Positions 1 to 8,890 of a DNA stretch of 64,000 nucleotides are shown piece by piece. The number at the start of each line of letters is the position of its first letter. Position 1 is the first letter of the stretch. The position numbers and the translations under genes were made by a program. The stretch lies in the NCBI GenBank assembly GCA_050182275.1, contig JBFXCK010000001.1, positions 124,001-188,000 of the forward strand. The letters are read 5' to 3'. Origin of the DNA: JBFXCK01 sp050182275. Its GTDB lineage: Bacteria > Pseudomonadota > Alphaproteobacteria > SHNJ01. The notes under the pieces are model-generated. The model made no database searches and was not told the origin of the DNA. It saw only the letters and a list, made by a program, of their open reading frames with translations.

Positions 1-12
1 GATTCGTCTTAT

Positions 13-28
13 CCCCGTGCCTACGGGG
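13..28. repeat. 6-bp perfect hairpin near the left edge, resembling a type I-E CRISPR repeat core
   Basis: CCCCGT and ACGGGG pair perfectly around a GCCT loop. The flanks, TTAT before and GAA after, resemble the conserved core of type I-E CRISPR repeats (TTATCCCCG...CGGGGAAC). Only one copy is visible because the window starts 12 bases upstream. No T-run follows, so it is not a typical intrinsic terminator. The first 75 bases also hold short open reading tails in all three forward frames, so the end of an upstream protein gene is an equally good explanation. The hairpin is certain; its meaning is not. Confidence 0.35.
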
Positions 29-75
29 GAATGCTATGCCTTGGCATTAACCCTAGAAATTGATAGCTTGGCGCC

Positions 76-750
76 ATGCTGGATAAATCAAAAACCTTAA
101 CCATTAAAATAGCGCCCTCGCTGCTTTCCGCCGACTTCGCCAAGTTGGGCGAAGAAATCAAAGCGGTTGATCAGGCAGGCGCCGATTATTTGCATCTGGA
201 TATTATGGACGGGCATTTTGTGCCGAATTTAACTTTCGGCCCGCCGGTGATTAAGGCCTTGCGCCCGCACAGCAAAAAACCCTTTGATGTGCATTTAATG
301 ATTGCGCCGGTTGATGGGTTAATTCCCGAATTTGCCGCCGCCGGCGCCGATATTATCACCATTCATCCCGAAGCGGGCCCGCATTTGCACCGTTCAATTC
401 AATTAATCAAATCGCTCGGCAAAAAAGCCGGTGTGGCGTTAAATCCGGCCACACCCATTGCAACGGTCGAGCATATTTTGCCGGATATTGATTTGGTTTT
501 GGTCATGACGGTTAATCCCGGTTTCGGCGGGCAGAAATTTATTCCGGGCCAATTGCAAAAAATCGCGATTTTACGGCAAATGATTAATCAGTTGGGTAAA
601 CCAATCGATTTGGAAGTTGATGGCGGCATTAATGAGGCGACGGCCAAGGATGTCATCGCCGCCGGCGCCGATGTGCTGGTTGCGGGCACCGCGACTTTTC
701 AGGGCGGGGTCAAAGCTTACGCCAAAAATATCAAAACTTTACGCGGATAA
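76..750 (+). CDS. rpe: ribulose-phosphate 3-epimerase
   Basis: Interconverts D-ribulose 5-phosphate and D-xylulose 5-phosphate in the pentose phosphate pathway, in the cytosol. The 224 residues form a complete TIM barrel. The family metal and catalytic positions are all present: His40 and Asp42 in LHLDIMDG, His73 in DVHLM and Asp182 in EVDGGI, plus the phosphate-binding NPGFGGQ near residue 148. The length is normal for the family. The ATG at 76 has no strong ribosome binding site, which could mean translation coupled to an upstream gene outside the window. The next gene starts three bases after the stop, so the two are probably co-transcribed. Confidence 0.96.
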   Translation: MLDKSKTLTIKIAPSLLSADFAKLGEEIKAVDQAGADYLHLDIMDGHFVPNLTFGPPVIKALRPHSKKPFDVHLMIAPVDGLIPEFAAAGADIITIHPEAGPHLHRSIQLIKSLGKKAGVALNPATPIATVEHILPDIDLVLVMTVNPGFGGQKFIPGQLQKIAILRQMINQLGKPIDLEVDGGINEATAKDVIAAGADVLVAGTATFQGGVKAYAKNIKTLRG

Positions 751-753
751 AAT

Positions 754-2364
754 ATGGTCGCGAGCATGGCCAACCTTTCGCCGATAATTTCCGCCCCCCG
801 GCGGAATTGGCAGCGGCATTGGCAAAAATTGCTTTGCGCTACCCGGCTTTATAATTGCCGCCTTCAAGCCGATATTCCCGAATATCTCCGCTTTATGCCG
901 CGCCATCCCTGGCCGGGGGCGATTTCCCAAGGCCAGGCTTTGCTGGTTGATGAACTAACCTTGAACGGCAAAACCTATGCTTTATCGCCGGCTGATTGGC
1001 CAAGCGGTGAAAATATTGGGGCGGTTGCTTTAAATGAATGGCACCGTTTCGGCTTTTTGCGCGATTTGCACGCGCATGGCGGCCAGGCGGCGCGGAATTT
1101 GGCGCGCGATTCGATTAAAAATTGGCTGAAATCTTATCCGCGCTGGCACACGCAATTCTGGCAGCCGGAAATGACCGCCGACCGCGTGGTCGCCTGGCTT
1201 ACCCACTTCGCTTTTTTCGGCGCCAGTGCCGATGATGGCTTCCGGCAGGAATTTTTTAAATCGCTTTCCCGGCAATTGCGGCACATTGAATTAAGTTTGG
1301 CGCAAGAAAATCATTTGCTGCCGCGCCTTAAAATGATCAAGGCGCTTTTGCACGCAGCACTTTCTTTGCCGGAAAGCTATATCAATATCGAAGCGGTTTT
1401 GGCCGATGCGAAAGATATTTTGGCGTCATTGGTGCTGGCCGATGGCAGTTGCCGCGGCTTGAATCCCAGTTTGCAATTAACCGCGCTGCAAGATTGCTTG
1501 GAAATGCGCCATGTTTTAATCAGCGCCAATTGCGCGGTGCCCGAAGAATTAAGCAAGTCGATCGCCCTGTTGGGCCGCGCGCTTCGCGCCATGCGGCACG
1601 GCGATGGCGGCTTGACTTTGTTGCGCGGCGCCTATGAAGAGCGCGCCGAATTTATCGACCTCTTGCTGCAATTCGCCAATGCCAAGGGCCGTGCGCCCGA
1701 TTTTCTGCCTTTCGCCGGATTGCAGCGCATCACCGCGCAGCGCAGCTTGTTGTTAGTCGATGAAAGCGAAACTTCGACCCAGCCCTTAGCCTTTGAATTC
1801 AGCCATGGCAAGGAGCGCTTGATTGTCTCATGCGGCAATGGGGAAAGCATTTCGGCCAATTGGGCCAATGCCACCAAATTGGCGGCGGCTTCTTCTACCT
1901 TAGAGATTATCGGCGCGGCGCCTTTACGCAGCGATACTTCTTTGCGCATCGATAGTCAGCGTCAAACGGTGGACGGCAATCATTTGTTCGAGGCTTCGCA
2001 TAATGGCTATGAGGCGGAAGGTTTTATCAAGCATCAGCGCCGCTGGTATTTAAATGGCGATGGCGATGATTTACGCGGCGAAGACAAATTGGAAGGCCAG
2101 GGCATGCGCGAAATCGCCTTGCGCTTTCATTTGCATCCCAAAGTTCAGGCGACTTTAACCGCGAATTCCGTTCTGCTGAAATTGCCCAGCCAATTGGGCT
2201 GGCGCTTTAAAGCGCAAGGCGGCGAAATTGTGCTGGAAGACAGCGTTTATTTGGGCAGCCGCGGCCTCATGCGCCGCACGCAGCAAATCGTTTTATATGC
2301 CCCCGTGCGCGGCCAGGGCCTAAGCCTGCAATGGGCCTTGCAGCGCGAAGGCAAGAAGGAATGA
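754..2364 (+). CDS. heparinase II/III family protein
   Basis: A 536-residue protein of the alphaproteobacterial heparinase II/III-like family, commonly encoded next to purH. The N-terminal half is rich in Trp and Arg and should form the alpha/alpha toroid. The C-terminal third carries the family hallmark HQRRWYLNGDGDDLRGED around residues 425-445, inside the beta-sandwich domain. Family members are polysaccharide lyases acting on uronic-acid polymers, but the substrate of this branch is not established. No clear signal peptide is visible at the chosen start. It overlaps the next gene by ATGA. A role in turnover or modification of the surface polysaccharide made by the following genes is inferred from context. 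Confidence 0.87.
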   Translation: MVASMANLSPIISAPRRNWQRHWQKLLCATRLYNCRLQADIPEYLRFMPRHPWPGAISQGQALLVDELTLNGKTYALSPADWPSGENIGAVALNEWHRFGFLRDLHAHGGQAARNLARDSIKNWLKSYPRWHTQFWQPEMTADRVVAWLTHFAFFGASADDGFRQEFFKSLSRQLRHIELSLAQENHLLPRLKMIKALLHAALSLPESYINIEAVLADAKDILASLVLADGSCRGLNPSLQLTALQDCLEMRHVLISANCAVPEELSKSIALLGRALRAMRHGDGGLTLLRGAYEERAEFIDLLLQFANAKGRAPDFLPFAGLQRITAQRSLLLVDESETSTQPLAFEFSHGKERLIVSCGNGESISANWANATKLAAASSTLEIIGAAPLRSDTSLRIDSQRQTVDGNHLFEASHNGYEAEGFIKHQRRWYLNGDGDDLRGEDKLEGQGMREIALRFHLHPKVQATLTANSVLLKLPSQLGWRFKAQGGEIVLEDSVYLGSRGLMRRTQQIVLYAPVRGQGLSLQWALQREGKKE

Positions 2365-3518
2365 ATCTAAGCGCGCTTAAAAGCCTTGCGCCTTACGGTG
2401 CGGGGTTGATCGCATTGATCGCCATCATGGCGCCGAAATCCCTGGCGGTGATGTTGCCGCTTTTGGCTTTAGCGATCCTAAGCCGCCGCCAATTTCAAAA
2501 ATGGGATAAGGCCGATTTCATTTTAATCGCTTTGGCGCTGTGGGCGGCGCTCAGCAATTTTTCCGCCGCGGCGCAGTTGAGCGCGATTTTACTAGCCGGA
2601 ATTTTTATTTGGCGGCAAAGCGCCGTTTTTAAAATAGACGCCACGGCCGAGAGCGGCTTAATGCTGGGATTTTTGGCGGCGCTTTTCGTATTGGCTTTTG
2701 AAATCGCCACTCATGGCCTGGCTTGGCGCGCTTTGAGCGGCCAGGAATATTTATTTAATCTCAATGTCTATAACCGCAGCACTTCGGTTTTGGCGCTGTT
2801 CATGTGGCCCTGGCTTTTGCTGCTGCGCCGTCAGGAAGTAAAGGCGCCTTTGCCGCTTGCCTGGGCCTTAATCGCGGCGATCATTTGGCAATTGGATAAC
2901 GCCACGGCAAAATTAGCGCTGGCAAGCGCCAGTATTATTTTTGTGGCATCGCTTTACGCGCCGCTTCTGCTGCGCCGCTTGATGGTGATTGGCGCAGTGA
3001 CCATGATTATCGCAGCACCTTATTTAGCGGCGCATTTTTTAAACCCCGCCGCTGAATGGACCAAACATTTGCCCTATTCCGCGCAATACCGTTTGCATAT
3101 TTGGCAGTTTGCTTCTGAACGCATCGCCGAAAAACCCTTAACCGGCTGGGGAATGGACAGGGCGCGGGATATTCCCGGGGGGCAGGAATTATTTAATATT
3201 GCGCCGCCGCCCGGAAGTTTTGAATATTTCGTGGGTCAGCCGCCTTTGAAAATGCCGCTTCACCCGCATAATGCTAGCTTGCAAATTTGGCTGGAATTGG
3301 GCGCGATGGGCGCTGTGCTGGCGGCAGCGGCCTTTGCGCTTTATGCTTGGCCGCGGAAAAAATACGGCGCCTTTGAAATGGCCGCCGCCAATGCAATGCT
3401 AGTGGCCGGTTTAGGTATGGCGCATTTAAGTTACGGCTTGTGGCAAAGCTGGTGGCTAAGCGCTTTTATCGTCGCCGCATTTTTCTATTCCCAATTCGCA
3501 GGAGGAAAAAATGAATGA
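2361..3518 (+). CDS. O-antigen ligase/polymerase-like membrane protein
   Basis: A polytopic inner-membrane protein of about 385 residues with roughly ten hydrophobic segments and a large loop near residues 230-310, rich in Tyr, His and Pro (GWGMDRARDIPGG, then LHPHNASLQIWLELG). This matches the O-antigen ligase/Wzy_C superfamily, where the Arg/His-rich periplasmic loop binds the undecaprenyl-linked sugar. I chose ATG 2361 over an in-frame ATG at 2331. It follows AAGAAGGA at good spacing and makes the ATGA overlap with the upstream stop. Whether it ligates O-antigen to lipid A core (WaaL role) or polymerises repeats (Wzy role) cannot be told from sequence; the conserved PHN motif is compatible with both. 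Confidence 0.8.
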   Translation: MNLSALKSLAPYGAGLIALIAIMAPKSLAVMLPLLALAILSRRQFQKWDKADFILIALALWAALSNFSAAAQLSAILLAGIFIWRQSAVFKIDATAESGLMLGFLAALFVLAFEIATHGLAWRALSGQEYLFNLNVYNRSTSVLALFMWPWLLLLRRQEVKAPLPLAWALIAAIIWQLDNATAKLALASASIIFVASLYAPLLLRRLMVIGAVTMIIAAPYLAAHFLNPAAEWTKHLPYSAQYRLHIWQFASERIAEKPLTGWGMDRARDIPGGQELFNIAPPPGSFEYFVGQPPLKMPLHPHNASLQIWLELGAMGAVLAAAAFALYAWPRKKYGAFEMAAANAMLVAGLGMAHLSYGLWQSWWLSAFIVAAFFYSQFAGGKNE

Positions 3519-4467
3519 ATTAACCCTGGCGCTTTTGGGCATTTTGGCGGCGCTGGCCAGCTATTTGACCACCCGCTTCATCCGGTTGTGGTTGATCAGC
3601 GCTTCCATTCTCGATCATCCAAACGAGCGCAGTTTGCACGAAGCGCCAATGCCGCGCGGCGGCGGCTTCGCTTTTATGTTTGTATTAAGCTTAACGGTAT
3701 TTTTGCTGGCGCTCATGGGTCAATTCGGCGTGAAAGCGGTGCAATTCATCATCCTGGCTTTAGGGATGGCGGGCGTTGGCTGGCTGGATGATCGAAGCGG
3801 GCTTTCCATCCGCACCCGGTTGGCGGCACAGGCTTTATTCACCTTAATCGCCCTCCTTCAAGCCTGGCCGTTACAGGGCGAAGGGGCAATATGGTTTTTA
3901 CCGGCATTGATTATGTGGCTGTGGTTTATCAATCTTTATAATTTTATGGACGGGCTGGATGGGCTGGCGGCGGCGCAGGCAATCGCTATTGGCCTTGGCG
4001 TCTATTGGTTGACGGGCGATCAACTGGCTTTCTTGCTGACGGCGGTGGTCGCCGGGTTTGCTTTATGGAATTTCCCGCCCGCCAAAATTTTTATGGGCGA
4101 TGCCGGAAGTTTGGCGCTTGGGTTTTTATTGGGCGGCTTGCTGCTGCAAACCGCGGCGCAAGGGTATATAGCCGCTGCTATTATCTTGCCCATGTATTTT
4201 CTGGCTGACGCCACGCTGACATTAATCTTACGTTTATTGCACGGGGAAAAATTCTGGCAATCGCACCGTTCGCATTTTTACCAGCGTGCCGTGACAGGCG
4301 GCTTAACCCACCGTCAAGTCTTACTGCCGTTTTTATTGTTGCAAGCGGTACTTGTGTTGTTGGCAGTGTTGCTAAGCGTCTCCCATCCGGTTTTAAGCGT
4401 GATTGTCGCGGGGGTTTTAACCTTGTCTTTGTTGGGTTATTTCTGGTTATGCAGCTACGGGGAATAA
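3511..4467 (+). CDS. WecA/WbpL-type polyprenyl-phosphate sugar-1-phosphate transferase (glycosyltransferase family 4)
   Basis: An integral membrane enzyme of 318 residues. It transfers a HexNAc-1-phosphate from UDP-sugar to undecaprenyl phosphate, the first step of O-polysaccharide synthesis. Family marks in order: HEAPMPRGGG near residue 44, GVGWLDDRSG near 88, YNFMDGLDG near 146 and KIFMGDAGS near 192, with a cytoplasmic HRSHFYQRAV loop near 252. These are the Asp-rich and His motifs of the MraY/WecA superfamily. A perfect AGGAGG at 3500-3505 fixes the ATG. It overlaps the previous gene by 8 bases and the next by 19. The neighbouring dehydratase and reductase suggest that the donor is a 6-deoxy-HexNAc such as QuiNAc or FucNAc, as for WbpL or WreU. 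Confidence 0.9.
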   Translation: MNELTLALLGILAALASYLTTRFIRLWLISASILDHPNERSLHEAPMPRGGGFAFMFVLSLTVFLLALMGQFGVKAVQFIILALGMAGVGWLDDRSGLSIRTRLAAQALFTLIALLQAWPLQGEGAIWFLPALIMWLWFINLYNFMDGLDGLAAAQAIAIGLGVYWLTGDQLAFLLTAVVAGFALWNFPPAKIFMGDAGSLALGFLLGGLLLQTAAQGYIAAAIILPMYFLADATLTLILRLLHGEKFWQSHRSHFYQRAVTGGLTHRQVLLPFLLLQAVLVLLAVLLSVSHPVLSVIVAGVLTLSLLGYFWLCSYGE

Positions 4468-5399
4468 AATCGGTGCTGGTCACAGGCGCCAGCGGCTTTG
4501 TTGGCCGCGAATTAATCCCTTATTTAATAGAAAAAAATTTCGCCGTTACATCGGTATCGCGGCGTTTGCTCGATAATAAGGCCAATCAAATTTTAATTCC
4601 GGCGATTGCTCCCGATACCGCTTGGGCGCATCATGTAGCGGGCATCGAGGCGGTGGTGCATTTAGCGGCCAGAGTGCATCAGATGCGGGATAAGGCCGCC
4701 GATCCGCTTTCCCTTTACCGCCAGGAAAACCGCGACAGCGCTTTAAACCTTGCCCGGCAGGCGAAAGCGGCGGGCTGCAGGCTGTTTATTTTTTTAAGCA
4801 CGGCCAAAGTCATGGGCGAAGAAAGCAAACGCCCCTTCACCGAAGCTGATATTCCAGAGCCGACAGATCCTTACGCAATCGCCAAATTCGAAGCCGAACA
4901 AGAATTGCTGAAATTGGCCAATGCGGATTTTCAAGTGATGATTTTGCGCCCGCCGCTTATATATGGGCCGGAAGTCAGAGCCAATTTTTTAAGCCTGTTG
5001 ACATTAGCCGATAAAAATTGGTGGCTGCCGTTCGGCGCGTTGGACAATAAGCGCAGCCTTTTATATACCGGCAATTTGCTTGATGCCATTGCCAGCGTTC
5101 TGCGAAATCCGCAAGGCGGAACATATTTTATCAGCGATGGAAGGGATTTACCTTTCAGCGAGTTGCTGCGCGTCCTGCGCCAAGCTTTAGGCCGCCGCCC
5201 CCGCTTGCTGCGCTTTTCTCCCAAGCTGTTAAAGGCCGGGCTTGGCTTGATTGGAAAAAAAGCCGTGGCGGCGCGAATTTTGGGCGATTTTCAAATCGAT
5301 AGCGGCCATTTTATGCAAGATTATAAGTGGCGCCCGCCCTATAGCGTTGAGGAGGGCTTAAAACGCACGATTGAGTGGTTTCAGGCCCAAAAACGCTAG
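4449..5399 (+). CDS. NAD-dependent epimerase/dehydratase, WbpV/WreQ-like 4-ketosugar reductase
   Basis: A 316-residue extended short-chain dehydrogenase. The N-terminal GASGFVG (residues 14-20) binds NAD(P). The active-site motif reads LSTAKVMGEE near residue 118, followed by DPYAIAK near 140, giving the usual Thr/Tyr/Lys catalytic set. It resembles the WbpV group that reduces UDP-4-keto-6-deoxy-GlcNAc to UDP-QuiNAc or UDP-FucNAc. A UDP-glucose 4-epimerase role is the alternative. Its position next to a WbpM-type dehydratase and a WbpL-type transferase favours the reductase reading. Translation is probably coupled to the upstream gene through a 19-base overlap. Confidence 0.82.
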   Translation: MQLRGIKSVLVTGASGFVGRELIPYLIEKNFAVTSVSRRLLDNKANQILIPAIAPDTAWAHHVAGIEAVVHLAARVHQMRDKAADPLSLYRQENRDSALNLARQAKAAGCRLFIFLSTAKVMGEESKRPFTEADIPEPTDPYAIAKFEAEQELLKLANADFQVMILRPPLIYGPEVRANFLSLLTLADKNWWLPFGALDNKRSLLYTGNLLDAIASVLRNPQGGTYFISDGRDLPFSELLRVLRQALGRRPRLLRFSPKLLKAGLGLIGKKAVAARILGDFQIDSGHFMQDYKWRPPYSVEEGLKRTIEWFQAQKR

Positions 5400-5432
5400 A
5401 GTTTTCACCTGTTTCATGCGATAAGCCAGGCC

Positions 5433-7307
5433 ATGCTTTCTTTCTGGTTGCGCGCCCCTTTCATTTTGCTGCTTGATACTTTAGCGGCGGCGATCGGCCT
5501 TGGCTTGGCGTTGTATTTGCGCCTGGGCGATTTGTTATTTACCTATCCCGTCCATTTTTTCGAGATTGTTTTCGTTACTTTTCTGCCGATTACGGTGGTG
5601 GTGTTTTTAGCCAGCGGCCTTTATCAAAGATTATGGCGCTATACCGGGCGTGAAGATGCGATCGCGATTATTTCGGCGGTGACGGCCATTTTATTATTGT
5701 TCACGCTGGCGCTGTTTTTAGTCAACCGTTTGCAAGATTTTCCGCGCTCTAGCTTGATCATCAGCTGGTTTGTGATTACCGCGCTGTTGGGCGGTGCGCG
5801 CCTAAGCTACCGCCTATGGCGCGAAGGGCATATCGGCAAATGGTGGAAAAATGAAACCGCCCGCATTCCCGTGCTGCTAATCGGCACCGGCGGTTCTGCC
5901 GAAGCTTTTGTGCGCGCCACCAAAAATCCCGATAATCCTTATGCCATTATCGGCATTTTAAGCGACGATCCCAGCCATCATAGGCGGCGGCTTTATGATA
6001 TTCCGGTTTTGGGCAAGGTCGCGGAGTTGGGCACGCTGTGGCATAAATTAAAAGCCCAGGGGCTGGCGCCGCAGCGGGCGCTTTTGGCCGATGAATATGG
6101 CAAGGGCCAAGATATTCAAGAATTATTTCATTTAACCGATATGCTGGGCTTGGCTTTGGCCCGATTGCCGCGCTTAACCGATTTTAGGGCGGCGTCGCCG
6201 GAAAATATCCAGCAATTGCGCCCTATTTCTTTGGCCGATTTGCTGGGCCGGGCGCCTAATTTATTGCCCAAGCAAGGCGTTGATCGCTTACTGCACAATA
6301 AAACCGTTCTTATCACCGGCGCCGGCGGCAGCATTGGCGGTGAATTATCGCGTCAAGTGGCGGCAACAAATCCCAAGCGTTTATTGTTATTGGATAGCAG
6401 CGAACACGCCTTATATTTAATCGACCGCGATTTGCGGCTTTATCATCCCATGCTCGATATTGTTCCGTGTTTATTAGATGTGCGCGATCAGTTGCGCCTC
6501 GGTCAATTATTCAATGCCGAAAAACCCGATCTGGTTTTCCATGCCGCCGCGTTAAAGCATGTTCCGCTGATGGAAGACAACCCATTAGAGGCGATTTTGA
6601 CCAATGTGCAAGGCACCCAACAGGTGGCGGATTTATGCAAGGCGCATGGCGTCAGTCAAATGATCATGGTTTCAACCGATAAAGCGGTCAATCCAACCAA
6701 CATCATGGGCGCCACCAAACGCTTGGCCGAACTTTATTGTCAAATGCGCGACCGCGAAGGCGGGGCTACGCGCTTTACCACGGTGCGCTTTGGCAATGTG
6801 CTAGGCTCGAACGGTTCGGTTGTGCCTTTATTTCAAGCTCAAATCGAGCGGGGCGGGCCGGTGACGGTGACCGATCCCAATGTCACGCGCTATTTCATGA
6901 GCATCGAGGAGGCGGTGGCGCTGATATTGCAAGCCGCCGCTATGCCTGATCAGGAAACGGTTCCGCGCGGCAGTATTTTTGTGCTGGAAATGGGCCAGCC
7001 GATTAAAATTGCCGATCTGGCTAAATTGATGATCCGCCTGGCCGGCGCGCCCGATATGACGATTACTTTTACCGGCTTGCGCCCCGGCGAGAAGCTGCAT
7101 GAAGAGCTGTTTTATGCTTTTGAGGAATCCGTTCCCACAACCGTACCCGGCGTTGAGGCGGCTTTGGCGCTGGCGCCTGAATCTGGCCGTTTCATGCAGG
7201 CATTGGAGCAATTGGTAAAGGCGGCGGAAGCTGGCCAGAAAGAGGCCAGCTTGGCTATTGTTTCTTCGCTGGTCCTCTCGTATAAGCCAAGCAATAAAGC
7301 CGCGTAA
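5433..7307 (+). CDS. membrane-bound UDP-HexNAc 4,6-dehydratase (WbpM/CapD family)
   Basis: A 624-residue polysaccharide biosynthesis protein of the large membrane type. About four transmembrane helices occupy residues 1-125. A first Rossmann-like domain follows, with LLIGTGGSAEAF near 147. The catalytic short-chain dehydrogenase domain begins with VLITGAGGSIGGE near 291. The active site reads MVSTDKAVNPTNIMGATKR near 410-428, so the usual catalytic Tyr is replaced by Met. That Ser-Met-Lys arrangement marks WbpM-like enzymes, which convert UDP-GlcNAc to UDP-4-keto-6-deoxy-GlcNAc. The product would be the substrate of the reductase upstream. It lies 33 bases after that gene and is probably in the same operon. 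Confidence 0.92.
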   Translation: MLSFWLRAPFILLLDTLAAAIGLGLALYLRLGDLLFTYPVHFFEIVFVTFLPITVVVFLASGLYQRLWRYTGREDAIAIISAVTAILLLFTLALFLVNRLQDFPRSSLIISWFVITALLGGARLSYRLWREGHIGKWWKNETARIPVLLIGTGGSAEAFVRATKNPDNPYAIIGILSDDPSHHRRRLYDIPVLGKVAELGTLWHKLKAQGLAPQRALLADEYGKGQDIQELFHLTDMLGLALARLPRLTDFRAASPENIQQLRPISLADLLGRAPNLLPKQGVDRLLHNKTVLITGAGGSIGGELSRQVAATNPKRLLLLDSSEHALYLIDRDLRLYHPMLDIVPCLLDVRDQLRLGQLFNAEKPDLVFHAAALKHVPLMEDNPLEAILTNVQGTQQVADLCKAHGVSQMIMVSTDKAVNPTNIMGATKRLAELYCQMRDREGGATRFTTVRFGNVLGSNGSVVPLFQAQIERGGPVTVTDPNVTRYFMSIEEAVALILQAAAMPDQETVPRGSIFVLEMGQPIKIADLAKLMIRLAGAPDMTITFTGLRPGEKLHEELFYAFEESVPTTVPGVEAALALAPESGRFMQALEQLVKAAEAGQKEASLAIVSSLVLSYKPSNKAA

Positions 7308-7321
7308 TTTTGGAGAAGTAA

Positions 7322-8890
7322 ATGGCGATGCCCGCAATGTCTTATACCCCGGCCCCCGATCTCATCCCCATCAAACGGGCGCTCTTATCGGTTTCCGATA
7401 AAACGGGCTTAGAGCAATTGGCCAAGATTTTTACGCAGCATAAAATTGAAACCGTTTCAACCGGCGGCACGGCGCAAAGTTTGCGCGGCTTTGGGTTGAA
7501 GGTGAAAGATGTAAGCGAGCTAACCGGTTTTCCTGAAATTATGGATGGGCGCTTAAAAACCTTGCACCCCCTGGTGCATGGCGGCTTGCTTGGCCGGCGC
7601 GATGCGCATTTGGCGCAAATGAAGCAGCATCAAATTCCGGAAATTGATTTACTGGTGGTGAATTTATATCCCTTCGCCGCAACGGTTGCGGCCGGCAAAG
7701 ATTTCGCCACTTGCATTGAAAATATCGATATCGGCGGCCCTGCAATGTTGCGCGCCGCCGCTAAAAACCATGATTTCGTCGTGGCGCTGACCGAGGCTTC
7801 CGATTATGCGGCTTTGGCCGAAGAATTAGAAAAAAACCAGGGCGCCACCACCTTAAAATTCCGTCAAAAAATGGCGGCCAAGGCTTACCGCCATACGGCG
7901 GCCTATGACGCTATGGTGAGCGGCTGGTTTTCAGAAGAGGTCGGCGAGCAATTTCCGGAAAGCTTTATTTTCGCCGGCAAATTGGCGCAAACTTTACGCT
8001 ACGGTGAAAACAGCCATCAACAAGCCGCGTTTTATACGGCAGGTAATACGGGCCTGGCTTCGGCCAAGCAATTGCAAGGCAAGGAGCTGAGTTATAATAA
8101 TTTGCTCGATGCCGATGCGGCATTAAATTTGGCGCGCGAATTTAGCGAACCAAGTGTGGCCATTATCAAGCATAATAATCCTTGCGGCGTTGCCAGTGCT
8201 GTTGATTTAGCCGGCGCTTATGAAAAGGCCTTGGCCTCTGATCCGGTTTCCGCTTTCGGCGGCGTGGTGGCGTTGAACCGTCCGCTCGATGTGGCGACAG
8301 CGGAAAAACTTGCCAAAATTTTCACCGAGGTGATTTTGGCGCCCGGTGCGGAAGAGGCGGCGAAAACTTTACTCGCCAAAAAAACCGATTTGCGTTTGTT
8401 GATCGTGCCGGAATTATCCAAGCCCAATTACGCGTTGCGCAGCATCGCCGGCGGATTTTTATTGCAAACGCCCGACACCGCCATGGTCCCGCCGGAAAAA
8501 TGGCAGGTGGTCACCAAACGCCAGCCCACGCCGGAAGAAAAACAAAACATGCTGTTCGCCATGAAGGTTTGCAAACATGTAAAATCGAATGCGATTGTGT
8601 TTGCCAAGAATGGCGCAACATTGGGCATTGGCGCCGGGCAAATGAGCCGGATCGATTCAACCCGGATCGCCATTGCTAAAGCCCAGGAAACCGGCCATTC
8701 TTTGGCCGGCGCCGCCGTTGCTTCCGATGCGTTTTATCCCTTCCCCGATGCGATGGAATTGGCCGCCAAGGCGGGCGCTACCGCCATCATTCAGCCGGGC
8801 GGCTCGAAAAAAGATGCCGATGTGATTGCCGCGGCCGACCGTTTAGGCGTAGCGATGGTGACAACCGGGATCCGGCATTTTAGGCATTAA
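7322..8890 (+). CDS. purH: bifunctional AICAR transformylase / IMP cyclohydrolase
   Basis: Catalyses the last two steps of de novo IMP synthesis, using 10-formyltetrahydrofolate. The 522 residues hold the N-terminal MGS-like cyclohydrolase domain (RALLSVSDKTGLEQLA, TGGTAQ, GFPEIMDGRLKTLHP) and the C-terminal transformylase domain. The transformylase catalytic Lys-His lies in KHNNPCGVA near residue 283. GGAGA lies about 6 bases before the ATG. The stop interlocks with that of mutY on the other strand by four bases (TTAA). Its usual alphaproteobacterial partner, the heparinase-family gene, is separated from it here by four polysaccharide genes. Confidence 0.98.
   Translation: MAMPAMSYTPAPDLIPIKRALLSVSDKTGLEQLAKIFTQHKIETVSTGGTAQSLRGFGLKVKDVSELTGFPEIMDGRLKTLHPLVHGGLLGRRDAHLAQMKQHQIPEIDLLVVNLYPFAATVAAGKDFATCIENIDIGGPAMLRAAAKNHDFVVALTEASDYAALAEELEKNQGATTLKFRQKMAAKAYRHTAAYDAMVSGWFSEEVGEQFPESFIFAGKLAQTLRYGENSHQQAAFYTAGNTGLASAKQLQGKELSYNNLLDADAALNLAREFSEPSVAIIKHNNPCGVASAVDLAGAYEKALASDPVSAFGGVVALNRPLDVATAEKLAKIFTEVILAPGAEEAAKTLLAKKTDLRLLIVPELSKPNYALRSIAGGFLLQTPDTAMVPPEKWQVVTKRQPTPEEKQNMLFAMKVCKHVKSNAIVFAKNGATLGIGAGQMSRIDSTRIAIAKAQETGHSLAGAAVASDAFYPFPDAMELAAKAGATAIIQPGGSKKDADVIAAADRLGVAMVTTGIRHFRH

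Noticed and set aside
6828..7337. 169-residue minus-strand reading frame under the 4,6-dehydratase gene
   Set aside because: Antisense to a conserved dehydratase domain; composition (Gln/Arg/His-rich) is typical of a shadow frame.
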